64,000 nt of DNA from Gordonibacter urolithinfaciens (GCF_900199375.1 NZ_LT900217.1:868001-932000), one strand, 5' to 3'; shown: positions 42,112 through 51,840, counted from the first letter of the stretch. The notes: generated by a model not told the origin, from the sequence alone. Made by a program: numbers and translations.

Positions 42112-42458
42112 CGCACCGGATCGTAGTTCAACTCGGCGGGAATGTCGGTGGCCTCGAGCTTCATGATGACGGGGCGCAGGCCGTCGTTGCAGCTGACGAT
42201 GGCGCATCCGGGCACGCGCATCCAGTCGTCGAAGTAGAACGTGAAGTCGCCGCCGCCATGGGCAAGCGCGAACACGTACTGGTAGACGGCCTTCCACGCC
42301 TCGTCGCAGAAGTCCTTGGGCTTGGCGTAGTCGGCGAGGAAGACCTGCCCGGCCTTCATCATGGGGCACGGCGCGAGCCCCTCGGCGCCGTACTCGGCAG
42401 CCAGCTCCTCGTCGAACGTGGCCTTCAAAACGGTGATCCTCACCTTGGTCATGGACAT
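42108..42458 (-). CDS. TIGR04076 family protein
   Basis: A 116-residue protein matching TIGR04076: KVRITVLKATFDEELAAEYG, PCPMMKAGQVFLADYAKPKD, FCDEAWKAVYQYVFALAHGG and PGCAIVSCNDGLRPVIMKLE. These small cysteine-containing proteins have no established function. ATG 42458 follows AAAGGA. It is divergent from an HxlR regulator and is the likely regulatory target. Confidence 0.85.
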   Translation of the reverse strand: MSMTKVRITVLKATFDEELAAEYGAEGLAPCPMMKAGQVFLADYAKPKDFCDEAWKAVYQYVFALAHGGGDFTFYFDDWMRVPGCAIVSCNDGLRPVIMKLEATDIPAELNYDPVR

Positions 42459-42573
42459 GGCGCATCCTTTCGCGAACATCGTCCTTTCTTTGCCGCCTCT
42501 CGTTATACTGTATGGGACGACCGCAAAGGAAGTACGGTCTTTTAGAACAGGTACTATCCCGAAAGGAAGCGCT

Positions 42574-42918
42574 ATGAGCATGGAGCCCTACGAGGGAAGC
42601 CTCTCGTCGCTCGCCGACACGCCGTTCGGCTACACGCTGTCGATGATCGGCGGGAAGTGGCGGCTCGTAATCATGTACTGGCTCGTGGAATGCGAGACCA
42701 TGCGCTTCAACGAGCTCAAGCGCAAGATCGGCCGCATCACCGACAAGACGCTCAGCAGCCAGCTCAAGGCCATGGAAGCCGACGGGCTTGTCGTGCGCAC
42801 CGAGTACCCCCAGATCCCGCCGAAGGTGGAATACCGCCTCTCCGAGAAGGGCAAGTCGCTCTACCCCCTGATGGAGGCCATGTGCGAATGGGGACGCGAG
42901 CACGGCACTTTCTATTAG
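42574..42918 (+). CDS. HxlR-family transcriptional regulator
   Basis: A 114-residue winged-helix protein with the HxlR hallmarks GYTLSMIGGKWRLVIMYWLV, RFNELKRKIGRITDKTLSSQ, LKAMEADGLVVRTEYPQIPP and KVEYRLSEKGKSLYPLMEAM. HxlR/HypR regulators often sense redox or electrophile stress through an N-terminal Cys; here the N-terminal half has only one Cys, in VECETM. It shares a 115-bp divergent promoter region with the TIGR04076 gene. ATG 42574 follows AAAGGAAG. Confidence 0.93.
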   Translation: MSMEPYEGSLSSLADTPFGYTLSMIGGKWRLVIMYWLVECETMRFNELKRKIGRITDKTLSSQLKAMEADGLVVRTEYPQIPPKVEYRLSEKGKSLYPLMEAMCEWGREHGTFY

Positions 42919-42984
42919 GGTGGCTACTGCGGTCGCTCCGCTTGCTCGGCATGACAACATGTCGATCTTGCCTTAGCGCCGATA

Positions 42985-43156
42985 CGGGCTTCTAGTCACA
43001 GTTTTGGCCGCTCTGAAGCCTTTTCGTGCGCGCAGAGTTCGGTTTCGACGGCCGGACGGCTGTCCTCTGCGTGTTTGCGCAGGTCGCGAATTGCGCCGAA
43101 GCACCTGCTAACCGCCGAAAAGCTTCAGAGCGGCCAAAACTGTGACCAGAAGCCCG
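42985..43156. mobile_element. 172-bp MITE-like element with ~41-bp inverted repeats
   Basis: The left arm (42985-43026), starting CGGGCTTCTAGTCACAGTTT, and the right arm (43116-43156), ending GCGGCCAAAACTGTGACCAGAAGCCCG in part, are inverted repeats with one mismatch and one single-base gap over ~41 bp. The ~89-bp interior has a smaller CGCAGAG/CTCTGCG hairpin and no gene. The arms share no sequence with the element at 26754-26934, although size and layout agree. It sits between the HxlR stop and the tex promoter. Confidence 0.65.
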
Positions 43157-43244
43157 CGATTCTGCGAAGGACCCCAACACGGGGTGCCAGACAGCGCAGC
43201 CAAGCTCGTCCAATCCCACGCAGAGGTAGCGGGGAGAGTCGCGC

Positions 43245-43250
43245 TATAAT
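43245..43250 (+). promoter_or_regulatory. TATAAT -10 box of tex
   Basis: A perfect TATAAT 45 bp before the tex ATG, with CAGGAG as ribosome binding site further downstream. No clear -35 is seen. The 90 bp between the inverted-repeat element and this box show nothing else. Confidence 0.6.
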
Positions 43251-43295
43251 GCAAGGCCGACGAATCAGCCGCTCGAGACCTCAGGAGTTCGCTCC

Positions 43296-45452
43296 ATGCC
43301 CACCATCCAAACCACGCTCGCGTGCGAGCTCAACCTGACCGCGGCGCAGGTCGCGGCCGTTATCGCCCTGGTCGACGAGGGCAACACCATCCCATTCATC
43401 GCCCGCTACCGCAAGGAGGCCACGGGCGGCATGGACGACGCCCAACTGCGCGCGTTCGACGAGCGCCTAGCCTATCTGCGCAACCTCGAGGCCCGCAAGG
43501 ACGAGGTGCTGCGCGCCATCGACGAGCAGGGCAAGCTCACACCCGAACTGCGCGCGAAGATCGAGAACGCCGCGGTCATGCAGCGCGTGGAGGACCTGTA
43601 CAAGCCATACAAGAAGAAACGCGCCACCCGGGCGTCGAAGGCGCGCGATGCGGGGCTGGAGCCCCTTGCGCTGCTCATCCTGGCGCAGGGCCGCTCCGAC
43701 AAAACGCCGCTCGACCTCGCGGCCGGGCTCGTGAACGCCGAGGCCGGCTTCCCCACGCCCGAGGCGGCGCTGCAGGGCGCCCAGGACATCGTGGCCGAGG
43801 TCATCGCCGACGACGCCGAGCACATCGAGGCCCTGCGCAGCTTCACCAAGCGCACCGGCGCGCTGGCCGTGGAAGCGGTCGACCCGCAAGAGAAGACCGT
43901 CTACGAGGCGTACTACGACTTCTCGGAGCCGCTCTCGCGCATCCCCAACCACCGCGTGCTCGCCGTGAACCGCGGCGAGAAGGAGGGCAAGCTGCGCGCG
44001 AAGGTGCGCGTGGACGCAGACGCCGCCATCGAACAACTCGAGCGCCGCGTGGTCAGGAACCCGGCAAGCCCCTTCGCCCCCGTGCTGCGCGAGGCCGCGG
44101 CCGACGGCTACAAGCGCCTCATGGCCCCCGCGCTCGACCGCGAGATGCGCAGCCTCCTCACCGAGCGCGCGCAGACCGACGCCATCAAGGTGTTCGCCAA
44201 GAACACCGAGAGCCTGCTTTCGCAGCGCCCCGTGCGCGGCGCGCGCGTCATCGCCATCGACCCGGGCTACCGCACCGGCTGCAAGGTGGCGGTGCTCGAC
44301 GAGTACGGCAAGCTGCTCGACTTCACCACCGTCTACCCCACCCCGCCGCGCAGCGAGGTGCGCAAGACGCAGGACAAGCTGGCCGGGTTCGTGAAGCGCC
44401 ACCGCGCCAACACCATCGTCATCGGCAACGGCACGGGCAGCAGCGAGACGGAGGAGGTGGTGGCCGACCTCATCGCCAAGTCGGACGCGCCCCTGCGCTA
44501 CACCATCGTGAACGAGGCCGGCGCGTCGGTGTACTCGGCCTCCCAGCTGGCCAGCGAGGAGTACCCCGACCTCGACGTCACCACGCGCGGCGCCATGAGC
44601 CTGGGCCGCCGCCTTCAGGACCCGCTCGCCGAGCTGGTGAAGATACCGCCGCAGTCCATCGGCGTGGGTCAGTACCAGCACGACCTCAACCAGGCGGAAC
44701 TCGGCCGCGCACTCGCGGGCGTGGTGGAGCGCGTCGTGAACCGCGTGGGCGTCGACCTCAACACGGCCAGCGCGAGCCTGCTGGGCTACGTGTCGGGCGT
44801 GAGCGCCGCCGTGGCGAAGAACATCGTGGCCTACCGCGAGGAGCACGGGCGCATCTCCGACCGGCGGGAGCTCAAGAAAGTACCGAAGCTCGGCGCCAAG
44901 GCCTACCAGAACTGCGCCGGCTTCCTGCGCGTGACCGGCGGCGCGAACCCGCTCGATGCCACGAGCGTCCATCCCGAGAGCTATCCCGTGGCGCGCGAGC
45001 TGCTGAAGCGCGCGAAGGTGAGGCCGGAAGCGCTCGCGCGCGGCGGCGTCCCCGACATCGCAGGTCGCCTCGGCGACCTGCCCGCCCTCGCGGCCGAGCT
45101 GGGAGTGGGCCTGCCCACCCTGCGCGACATCGTGGCCGAGCTGGAGAAGCCGGGGCGCGACCCCCGCGACGGCGCGCCGGAGGTGGTGTTCAGCAAGGGC
45201 ATCCGCTCCTTCGACGACCTCGTGCCCGGCATGGAGCTCACCGGCACCGTGCGCAACGTGGTGGACTTCGGCGCGTTCGTGGACGTGGGCGTCAAGCAGG
45301 ACGGGCTCGTGCACGTCTCCAAGCTGGCCGACCGCTTCGTCAAGCACCCGAGCGAGGTCGTGGCCGTGGGCGACACTGTCACCGTCTGGGTCACCGCCAT
45401 CGACAAGGACCGCGGCAAGATCTCGCTCTCCATGGTGAAGGGAAAGGCGTAA
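43296..45452 (+). CDS. tex: Tex-family transcription accessory RNA-binding protein
   Basis: A 718-residue protein of normal Tex length. In order: N-terminal helical domain (IALVDEGNTIPFIARYRKEA, GGMDDAQLRAFDERLAYL), YqgF-like nuclease fold (ARVIAIDPGYRTGCKVAVLD), HhH motifs (GVDLNTASASLLGYVSGVS) and a C-terminal S1 domain (GTVRNVVDFGAFVDVGVKQD, GLVHVSKLADRFVKHPSEVV). Tex binds RNA and associates with transcription; it is conserved in most bacteria. ATG 43296 follows CAGGAG. Confidence 0.96.
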   Translation: MPTIQTTLACELNLTAAQVAAVIALVDEGNTIPFIARYRKEATGGMDDAQLRAFDERLAYLRNLEARKDEVLRAIDEQGKLTPELRAKIENAAVMQRVEDLYKPYKKKRATRASKARDAGLEPLALLILAQGRSDKTPLDLAAGLVNAEAGFPTPEAALQGAQDIVAEVIADDAEHIEALRSFTKRTGALAVEAVDPQEKTVYEAYYDFSEPLSRIPNHRVLAVNRGEKEGKLRAKVRVDADAAIEQLERRVVRNPASPFAPVLREAAADGYKRLMAPALDREMRSLLTERAQTDAIKVFAKNTESLLSQRPVRGARVIAIDPGYRTGCKVAVLDEYGKLLDFTTVYPTPPRSEVRKTQDKLAGFVKRHRANTIVIGNGTGSSETEEVVADLIAKSDAPLRYTIVNEAGASVYSASQLASEEYPDLDVTTRGAMSLGRRLQDPLAELVKIPPQSIGVGQYQHDLNQAELGRALAGVVERVVNRVGVDLNTASASLLGYVSGVSAAVAKNIVAYREEHGRISDRRELKKVPKLGAKAYQNCAGFLRVTGGANPLDATSVHPESYPVARELLKRAKVRPEALARGGVPDIAGRLGDLPALAAELGVGLPTLRDIVAELEKPGRDPRDGAPEVVFSKGIRSFDDLVPGMELTGTVRNVVDFGAFVDVGVKQDGLVHVSKLADRFVKHPSEVVAVGDTVTVWVTAIDKDRGKISLSMVKGKA

Positions 45453-45477
45453 GGGGGCGGTAGCCGCCCGTCCCCCG

Positions 45478-46476
45478 TCATAGGTAGTCATAGGGCATGC
45501 GGCGGGCGAAGGCGTAGAACAGGAGCAGTGCCATGGCAACGAGCGGCGGGAGCGCTACGGCGGCAGCCAGCGTCAGCACCCGCGCCACGTAGAAGGCGAG
45601 CCGCTGCCAGCCTGCGCGGGGGCGCGTCTCGCACGTCATGCGCACGAAGCCGCCTCCGAGCGTGCGGCCCTGCCGAAGCCACGGGACAACGCCCTCGAAC
45701 ACGACGAACACCGCAATTGCGGCCGCTCGCTCCCACCAGCCGCCGTCGGTCCACGAGGAGTCCCCCGCCGCATGCAGCACGACGCTCGCGGCGGCGAGCA
45801 GGACGACAAGGACGGCCCCCATGACGGTCAGGTCGATCCAGTACGCGACAGCGCGACGCACGAAGCCGGGCCGGTCAGTCACGCGTCCCTCCCGGGCCGA
45901 CTCGCTCGGCGGCAGCAGGCGCCCGGCGAGCACGGTGCCGGACCACCCGAAAGCAGCGCCCATCGTGTTGCAGAACAGGTCCAGCACGTCGAACATCCGG
46001 TACGCATAGGGATACAGGCCGAACAAGCCGGTGAGCTGCGCCGTCTCAATCAGCAGAGAGGCGCCGAAGCCCAAGGCGAGCGTCGGTGCGAACCGCCAGC
46101 GCAGCAGGCGCCCTGCGATGAAGCCGAGCGGGACGAAGAACGCCACGTTCGCCACCATGTCCGGCAAGGCGCGGACGCCGTCTTTCGCGAGGTCGTCCAA
46201 GAAGCCGAGCGGATTGAACCGCGGCTCGATGCCGTAGGTGATGCCGGGGCCGGAAGCGCCGTCGGGCAGCGGATAGAGCGTGAAGCACCCGAGTCCCAGC
46301 ACGTAGAGCACGGCGAGGTAGGCCGATACCGCCGAAGCCGCGCGCAATCGCCCGTCCCGATGGTACAGGTAGGCGAGGATGGGCAGCGTGAGCACCATCG
46401 ATGCGAGCGGCCAAAGCGCCACCGCCGCCGCGAAGCTCTCGCTGAATCGTCCGAGGAACTGCGCAAGGTATCCCAT
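45478..46476 (-). CDS. VanZ-RDD domain fusion membrane protein
   Basis: A 332-residue protein. Residues ~25-190 form a VanZ-like domain (YVLGLGCFTLYPLP, NPLGFLDDLAKDG, NVAFFVPLGFIAGRLLRWRF, LIETAQLTGLFGLYPYAYRM, FDVLDLFCNTMGAAFGW). Residues ~205-325 form an RDD domain (FVRRAVAYWIDLTVMGAVLV, WLRQGRTLGGGFVRM). VanZ homologues can raise tolerance to glycopeptides or lipoglycopeptides; RDD proteins are of uncertain, sometimes transport-related, function. The first ATG follows an AAAGGAGGAGG box. Confidence 0.85.
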   Translation of the reverse strand: MGYLAQFLGRFSESFAAAVALWPLASMVLTLPILAYLYHRDGRLRAASAVSAYLAVLYVLGLGCFTLYPLPDGASGPGITYGIEPRFNPLGFLDDLAKDGVRALPDMVANVAFFVPLGFIAGRLLRWRFAPTLALGFGASLLIETAQLTGLFGLYPYAYRMFDVLDLFCNTMGAAFGWSGTVLAGRLLPPSESAREGRVTDRPGFVRRAVAYWIDLTVMGAVLVVLLAAASVVLHAAGDSSWTDGGWWERAAAIAVFVVFEGVVPWLRQGRTLGGGFVRMTCETRPRAGWQRLAFYVARVLTLAAAVALPPLVAMALLLFYAFARRMPYDYL

Positions 46477-46627
46477 CTCCTCCTCCTTTCCCCGTTGTCC
46501 CGCGCGCGGGTTCCAGTATGGTGCAGCCTCCTTGCGTCGGCCTTGCCTGTCGCTTACGGCGCGCTTACTTCTTTGTAAGGCGCAGGTGGAGAAGAGCAGG
46601 CATCTCGCGACGAAACGGGCCGAGCGC

Positions 46628-46633
46628 TACAAT
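46628..46633 (+). promoter_or_regulatory. TACAAT -10 box exactly 6 nt before the UvrA2 ATG (leaderless promoter)
   Basis: The sequence is TACAAT-AGCGGA-ATG (46628-46642). As at 5423-5437, +1 would be the A of ATG. No Shine-Dalgarno sequence is in reach and no strong -35 is visible. A small GCGCTTAC/GTAAGGCGC hairpin lies ~50 bp upstream. Confidence 0.55.
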
Positions 46634-46639
46634 AGCGGA

Positions 46640-49162
46640 ATGGATACTTCTCGAAACATCCAACCGCCCGCTCCGTATGCGCCCGACCACATCCAGGTGC
46701 GCGGCGCCCGCGTGCACAACCTGAAGAACCTCGACGTGGACATCCCGCTGAACCAGCTCGTGGGCATCGCGGGCGTGTCGGGCTCGGGAAAGTCGTCGCT
46801 CGCGCTCGGGGTGCTGTACGCGGAGGGCTCGCGGCGCTACCTCGAGGCTCTCTCCACCTACACGCGCCGCCGTCTCACGCAGGCAGGGCGCGCCGACGTG
46901 GACGAGGTGCTGCACGTGCCCGCCGCCCTCGCGCTGCACCAGCGACCCGCCGTGCCCGGGGTGCGCAGCACGTTCGGCACCTCCACCGAGCTCTTGAACA
47001 GCCTCCGACTCCTGTTCTCGCGCGTGGGCAGCCATGTGTGTCCCAACGGCCACCGCGTGCCGCCCACGCTGAACGTGGCTGCCGAGCGCCCCATCACGTG
47101 CCCCGTCTGCGGCGTGGAGTTCTTCGGCCCGAGCGCCGAGGCTCTGGCCTTCAACGGCGACGGCGCCTGTCCCGAATGCGACGGCACCGGCATCGTGCGC
47201 ACCGTGGACGAAAGCTCCCTTGTGCCCGACGAGTCGCTCACCATCGACGAGGGCGCGGTGGCGTCGTGGGGCACGCTCATGTGGGACCTCATGAAGCAGG
47301 TTGCGCGCGAGATGGGCGTGCGCACCGACGTGCCGTTCAACCAGCTCACGCCCAAGGAGCGCGACATCGTGTTCCACGGCCCCGCCGAGAAGAAGCACAT
47401 CCTGTATAAGGCGAAGAAGTCCGACACCTTCGCCGAGCTCGACTTCACCTACTACAACGCCGTCTACACCGTGGAGAACGCGCTGGCGAAGGTGAAGGAC
47501 GAGAAGGGCCTGGCGCGCGTGGCGCGGTTCCTCAAGCAGGGCACCTGCCCCGTGTGCCACGGCACGCGCCTGTCTGCCGACGCGCTGAAGCCGCAGGTGG
47601 CGGGCGTCAACCTGGCCGAGGCCACCGAGAAGACGCTCGACGGCCTCACCGGTTGGGTGGACGCCGTGCCGGGCGGGCTCGCCCCCGAGATGCGCCCGAT
47701 GGCGCGAAACATCTGCGAGTCGTTCCAGCACACGGCGCGCCGTCTCGTGGACCTGGGGCTGGGGTACCTCTCGCTCGACCGCGCGGGCTCGACGCTCTCC
47801 ACCGGCGAGCGGCAGCGCGTGCAGCTGGCCCGCGCCGTGCGCAACCGCACCACCGGCGTGCTCTACGTGCTGGACGAGCCGTCCATCGGCCTGCACCCCC
47901 TGAACGTCGACGGCCTGGTGGAGGTCATGCGCGACCTTCTGGCCGACGGCAACTCGGTGGCCATGGTGGACCACGACGCGCGCATCCTGCGCGCGGCCGA
48001 CCATATCGTGGAGATAGGCCCTGGAGCGGGCGCCGCGGGCGGGCGCGTGATCGCGCAGGGCTCCGTGGCCGAGATCGAGGCCGACCCCGCCTCGCTCATC
48101 GGGCCGTTCCTGTCGGGTGCGCGCACCGTCTGCGTGCGCGACCGGGCAGATGCGGACAACGTGTTCGCCCTCGGCCGCATCCATCTGGAGACGGACGCGC
48201 TCCACACGGTCAAGCCGCTTGCCGTGGACGTTCCCCGCGGCCGGCTCACCGCCGTCACCGGCGTGTCGGGCTCGGGCAAGACCACGCTCGTGCTGGAGAG
48301 CCTCGTGCCTGCGCTGAAGGCGTGGGCCGCCGGCGAGAGGCCGCCCGCCCACGTGCGCGCCCTCGAGGCTGCGGGCATCGAGCGGGCGAACCTCATCGAC
48401 GCCTCCCCCATCGGCATCAACGTGCGCTCGACCGTGGCCACCTACGCGGGCGTGCACGACGAACTGCGCCGCGCCTTCGCCCGCACGCCGGACGCGAAGG
48501 CGGCGGGGCTCAAGGCGGGCGACTTCTCGTACAACACGGGAAAGCTGCGCTGCCCCGTATGCGACGGCACGGGCTCCATCAGCCTAGACGTGCAGTTCCT
48601 GCCCGACGTGGACATCACCTGCCCCGCCTGCCGCGGCTCGCGCTACGCCCCCGATGCCGATCGCATCCGCCGCCCGCACGCCGACGACCCGGTGGACCTC
48701 GTGTCACTGCCCGACCTCATGGCCATGAGCGCGAGCGAGGCGCTGGCCGCCACCTCCGACCTCAGAAAGGTGGCCGCTAAGCTGCAAACCCTCTGCGACC
48801 TGGGGCTGGGGTACCTCACCCTCGGCGAGGCCACGCCGGCGCTTTCCGGCGGCGAGGCGCAGCGCCTGAAGCTGGCCAGCGAGATGAAGCGCACGCAGGA
48901 CGATGCCGTGTTCGTGTTCGACGAGCCCACCATCGGCTTGCACCCGCTCGACGTGGCGCAGCTGCTCGAGGTGTTCGACCGCCTGGTGGTGCAAGGCGCC
49001 ACCGTGGTGGTGATCGAGCACGACCTGGACGTCATCGCAAACGCCGACTACGTGATCGACCTCGGTCCCGGCGGCGGCGCGTCCGGCGGCCGCGTCGTCG
49101 CCGCCGGCAGGCCCGAGCAGGTGGCCGCCAACCCGGACAGCGTCACGGGAAGGTACCTGTAG
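46640..49162 (+). CDS. UvrA2-type ABC ATPase (class II UvrA paralogue)
   Basis: An 840-residue UvrA-like ATPase, ~100 residues shorter than UvrA because the UvrB-binding domain is missing ([20 protein letters not shown] runs straight into [20 protein letters not shown]). Walker A motifs are [10 protein letters not shown] (~45-54) and [10 protein letters not shown] (~541-550); ABC signatures are [15 protein letters not shown] and [15 protein letters not shown]; zinc-finger pairs include [21 protein letters not shown] and [10 protein letters not shown]. UvrA2 proteins are linked to DNA-damage tolerance and to self-resistance against DNA-binding drugs. The absence of a ribosome site and the -10 spacing suggest leaderless translation. 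Confidence 0.92.
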   Translation: MDTSRNIQPPAPYAPDHIQVRGARVHNLKNLDVDIPLNQLVGIAGVSGSGKSSLALGVLYAEGSRRYLEALSTYTRRRLTQAGRADVDEVLHVPAALALHQRPAVPGVRSTFGTSTELLNSLRLLFSRVGSHVCPNGHRVPPTLNVAAERPITCPVCGVEFFGPSAEALAFNGDGACPECDGTGIVRTVDESSLVPDESLTIDEGAVASWGTLMWDLMKQVAREMGVRTDVPFNQLTPKERDIVFHGPAEKKHILYKAKKSDTFAELDFTYYNAVYTVENALAKVKDEKGLARVARFLKQGTCPVCHGTRLSADALKPQVAGVNLAEATEKTLDGLTGWVDAVPGGLAPEMRPMARNICESFQHTARRLVDLGLGYLSLDRAGSTLSTGERQRVQLARAVRNRTTGVLYVLDEPSIGLHPLNVDGLVEVMRDLLADGNSVAMVDHDARILRAADHIVEIGPGAGAAGGRVIAQGSVAEIEADPASLIGPFLSGARTVCVRDRADADNVFALGRIHLETDALHTVKPLAVDVPRGRLTAVTGVSGSGKTTLVLESLVPALKAWAAGERPPAHVRALEAAGIERANLIDASPIGINVRSTVATYAGVHDELRRAFARTPDAKAAGLKAGDFSYNTGKLRCPVCDGTGSISLDVQFLPDVDITCPACRGSRYAPDADRIRRPHADDPVDLVSLPDLMAMSASEALAATSDLRKVAAKLQTLCDLGLGYLTLGEATPALSGGEAQRLKLASEMKRTQDDAVFVFDEPTIGLHPLDVAQLLEVFDRLVVQGATVVVIEHDLDVIANADYVIDLGPGGGASGGRVVAAGRPEQVAANPDSVTGRYL

Positions 49163-49222
49163 AGGCGTGGTAGAATCTAAAAGTGCGACCTTCGAACAGC
49201 CTCGAAGACAGGGAAGGCCTCC

Positions 49223-50125
49223 ATGACAGAACAGGACTTAAGCGATCTCGATTACGCCACCGGCTATGAGAAGATGTACGGCGTCACCGGCGAGCGCGAA
49301 GATTATCTGCGCCTTCTTCAATATCAACTTCATCGCTTCGACAATCACCCCGCAGCTCCGAACAGCGACAAAGCCCTTATCGAGCGTCTTGGGGACCAGA
49401 GAACGATCCTCGCCGAGCACGGTTTCGACCCCACGAAGGAAGACCATATCTTCGAGACCGTCAAGGTTGACTTCGTACATACCACCGCGCGCATCGAGGG
49501 CAACACGCTCTCGCTTAAAGAGACCGGATTGGTGCTCGAGGAAGACGCCGTCATTCCCGGAAAACCCTTGAGCGAGCACCTGGAGGTCGTCGACATCGCC
49601 CGTGCGTTCGACCTCATGGTCGAGTTCGTGCGCAACGGCACACCGGTTTCAGAGAAAGCCGTCCTCGCCATCCACGAAGCCGCGTCGGCGCATTTGGACG
49701 ACTGCGAGCCGGGGGAGTACCGCTGGGACCAGCGCTATATCTCATCCTCCCCTATCATCCCACCGCCTCCCGCACGCGTTCCCCAGCTTATGAAAGGCCT
49801 GATCGCCTGGGCGGCGAAGGCCGAGGGCCCCGCGATCGAGACGGCGGCGCTCTTCCACCTCGTCTTCGAGGACATCCATCCCTTCCAGGACGGCAACGGT
49901 CGCACGGGACGCGTGCTGCTCAATTTCATGCTGATGAGCGCCGGCTACCCCGCCGTGAGCCTCAAAGCGGACGAAGCGGGCATCGCCGCGTACTACCGGG
50001 CCATCGAGTCGTTCACGCGCGACATCGAGGGTCGCAACGGCTCAGCGATGGTCGACCTCGTCGCCCATCGGCTGGAAGACTCCGTCGGCCAGCGCATGCT
50101 GCAACTGGAGCAGGCGAGAAGCTAA
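49223..50125 (+). CDS. Fic-family protein with intrinsic inhibitory motif
   Basis: A 300-residue Fic enzyme. The catalytic motif is HPFQDGNGRTGR (His219 to Arg230) and the inhibitory alpha-inh motif TARIEG (Thr88 to Gly93) lies N-terminal to it, making this a class II self-inhibited Fic. Fic proteins AMPylate or otherwise nucleotidylate targets; the target here is unknown. The C-terminal helix (LVAHRLEDSVGQRMLQLEQA) is short, with no wHTH domain. ATG 49223 follows AGGGAAGG, with TAGAAT (49171-49176) as likely -10. Its stop overlaps the stop of the convergent YolD gene. Confidence 0.92.
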   Translation: MTEQDLSDLDYATGYEKMYGVTGEREDYLRLLQYQLHRFDNHPAAPNSDKALIERLGDQRTILAEHGFDPTKEDHIFETVKVDFVHTTARIEGNTLSLKETGLVLEEDAVIPGKPLSEHLEVVDIARAFDLMVEFVRNGTPVSEKAVLAIHEAASAHLDDCEPGEYRWDQRYISSSPIIPPPPARVPQLMKGLIAWAAKAEGPAIETAALFHLVFEDIHPFQDGNGRTGRVLLNFMLMSAGYPAVSLKADEAGIAAYYRAIESFTRDIEGRNGSAMVDLVAHRLEDSVGQRMLQLEQARS

Positions 50126-50481
50126 CGCCCCTCCCCTCCGAGTTCCGCAGACGGATCTCGCTCCTCGGCGACGATCTCCCAGATATCTTCGAAGGCGATG
50201 CGGGTGCGGACGATGGTGACGGTGCGCGCCGCGAGGTCGATGTCGCTCACCAGGCCGTGCGTCGTGACGTACGCCTCGCCGTCGTAGTGGACGACGCTCG
50301 CCATCGTGCGGCGCTCCATCCGGGCGAGGCGCTGCGACAGCTCGAGCGCCTGCTCGTCGGTCAGCTCGCGCTTCGGCTCCACCACGCGCTCGCGTTCGCG
50401 GATGAGATCGTAGTAGCCTTTGAGCGCGGCGAAGGGCATGAACTGCTGGGCGCGGTCGGCGCGCGGTCGGCGCTCAGGCAT
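50122..50481 (-). CDS. YolD-like family protein
   Basis: A 119-residue protein: RADRAQQFMPFAALKGYYDL, then EQALELSQRLARMERRTMAS and VSDIDLAARTVTIVRTRIAF, as in YolD. YolD proteins are regularly encoded with Y-family polymerases and are proposed UmuD analogues. It starts 8 bp inside the end of the polymerase gene, so it is the second gene of an SOS-type operon. Confidence 0.88.
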   Translation of the reverse strand: MPERRPRADRAQQFMPFAALKGYYDLIRERERVVEPKRELTDEQALELSQRLARMERRTMASVVHYDGEAYVTTHGLVSDIDLAARTVTIVRTRIAFEDIWEIVAEERDPSAELGGEGR

Positions 50482-51811
50482 GGTGGCCCCCGATCTGCTC
50501 GTTGCGCTCGCGCGCCGTGGCCTTCTCCTTCAAGCTGGTCCCGCGCAGAAGCGCGTTCTTCCCGAAGCGCCCCTTCACGGCCAGCACGGCCTGCTGCAGC
50601 CGGAGCTCCTCGGCCTCCGCCTCCGCATCCGAGAACAGATCCATCGTGGCGAATTCCTCGGGGAGCACCCCGCCGACGCCCACGTTGATGCGGCGGATGG
50701 GCGCGTCTTTGCGCGTGGTCTCGTCGAACAGGTCGAGGAAGCGCGGCATGAGCTTCGAGTAGAGGTTCGTGCGATCCGCCTGCCTGCGCGTGGAGCCGGT
50801 GTGAGGGAAACCGCGGCGGCCGCTTGCGGGGCGCCTGCCGTGGCCGCCGTCGAAGAAAGCGCCGTCCGCTTCGCCCGCAGGCTCGCCTGGACCTTTCGCG
50901 TACCCCACGTACAGCGATATCGATCCGGCTACGAGGCGCTTCTCCACGAGGTCGAGCACGAGCTGGTCCACCATCTCCTTGAGCACGTCGCGCGCTTCCT
51001 CGAACGAGTAGTCGCAGGGCAGCACCTGGCCGTTCCCCAGGGAATGACCGCTCGGCTCGTAGGCGTGGATGTCGGCGATGGTGCACGGTTCAACGCCATG
51101 GGCATGGTCGATGAGGTACTCGGCGTTCACCCCGAACTCGCGGTAGAGCGTGGCCTCGCTCATCTCGCACACGCCGTGCAGATCGTACACGGCGTACTTC
51201 GCCAGCCTCTTCGCGATGCCGGGGCCGATGTTCCAGATATCGGTGATGGGCCGGTGGGTCTGGATCGAGCGCTCGAACTCGGCCTGATCGAGGTAACCGA
51301 TATGGTCCTCGGCGTGCTTCGCCGTGATGTCGAGCGCTACCTTGGCGAGGAACAGGTTCGGACCGATGCCCGCGGTGGCGCAGACGCCCGTGTCGGCCAG
51401 CACCGCGTCCATGAGCATGACGGCGAACTCCTTGGCGCCCATCCGGTACAGCGCGAGGTACGGCGTCGCGTCGATGAAGCACTCGTCGATGGAGTACGCG
51501 TGGACGTCCTCGGGCGACACGTAGCGCAGGTAGATCGAGTAGATGTCGGCCGACACCTCCATGTAGCGCTGCATGCGCGGGCGCGCCATGACATAGTCCA
51601 CGCCCTCGGGAATCTCGAACACGCGGCAGCGGCTCGACAGGCCGAGCGCCTTCATCGACGGCGTGATGGCCAGGCAGATGGTCTTCTCCGTGCGGTCGGG
51701 ATCGGCCACGACGAGGTTCGCCTTCAGCGGGTCGAGCCCGCGATCGACGCACTCGACGCTGGCGTAGAAGCTCTTCAAGTCGATGCACACGTACGTGCGC
51801 TCCTTCGCCAC
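50474..51811 (-). CDS. Y-family (UmuC-like) translesion DNA polymerase
   Basis: A 445-residue polymerase. The metal-binding residues are Asp11 in YVCIDLKSFYASVE and Asp109-Glu110 in AYSIDECFID. The HhH region (DIWNIGPGIAKRLAKYAVYD) and the little-finger domain follow; a Gly/Arg-rich insert (~335-375, FDGGHGRRPASGRRG) interrupts the latter. Error-prone bypass synthesis is expected. It starts at GTG 51811 after GGAGGAGGG. A LexA-like box over the promoter supports SOS control, and YolD is coupled downstream. Confidence 0.92.
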   Translation of the reverse strand: MAKERTYVCIDLKSFYASVECVDRGLDPLKANLVVADPDRTEKTICLAITPSMKALGLSSRCRVFEIPEGVDYVMARPRMQRYMEVSADIYSIYLRYVSPEDVHAYSIDECFIDATPYLALYRMGAKEFAVMLMDAVLADTGVCATAGIGPNLFLAKVALDITAKHAEDHIGYLDQAEFERSIQTHRPITDIWNIGPGIAKRLAKYAVYDLHGVCEMSEATLYREFGVNAEYLIDHAHGVEPCTIADIHAYEPSGHSLGNGQVLPCDYSFEEARDVLKEMVDQLVLDLVEKRLVAGSISLYVGYAKGPGEPAGEADGAFFDGGHGRRPASGRRGFPHTGSTRRQADRTNLYSKLMPRFLDLFDETTRKDAPIRRINVGVGGVLPEEFATMDLFSDAEAEAEELRLQQAVLAVKGRFGKNALLRGTSLKEKATARERNEQIGGHHA

Positions 51812-51840
51812 CGCCGCCCTCCTCCGAACTCTCGTTTGAT

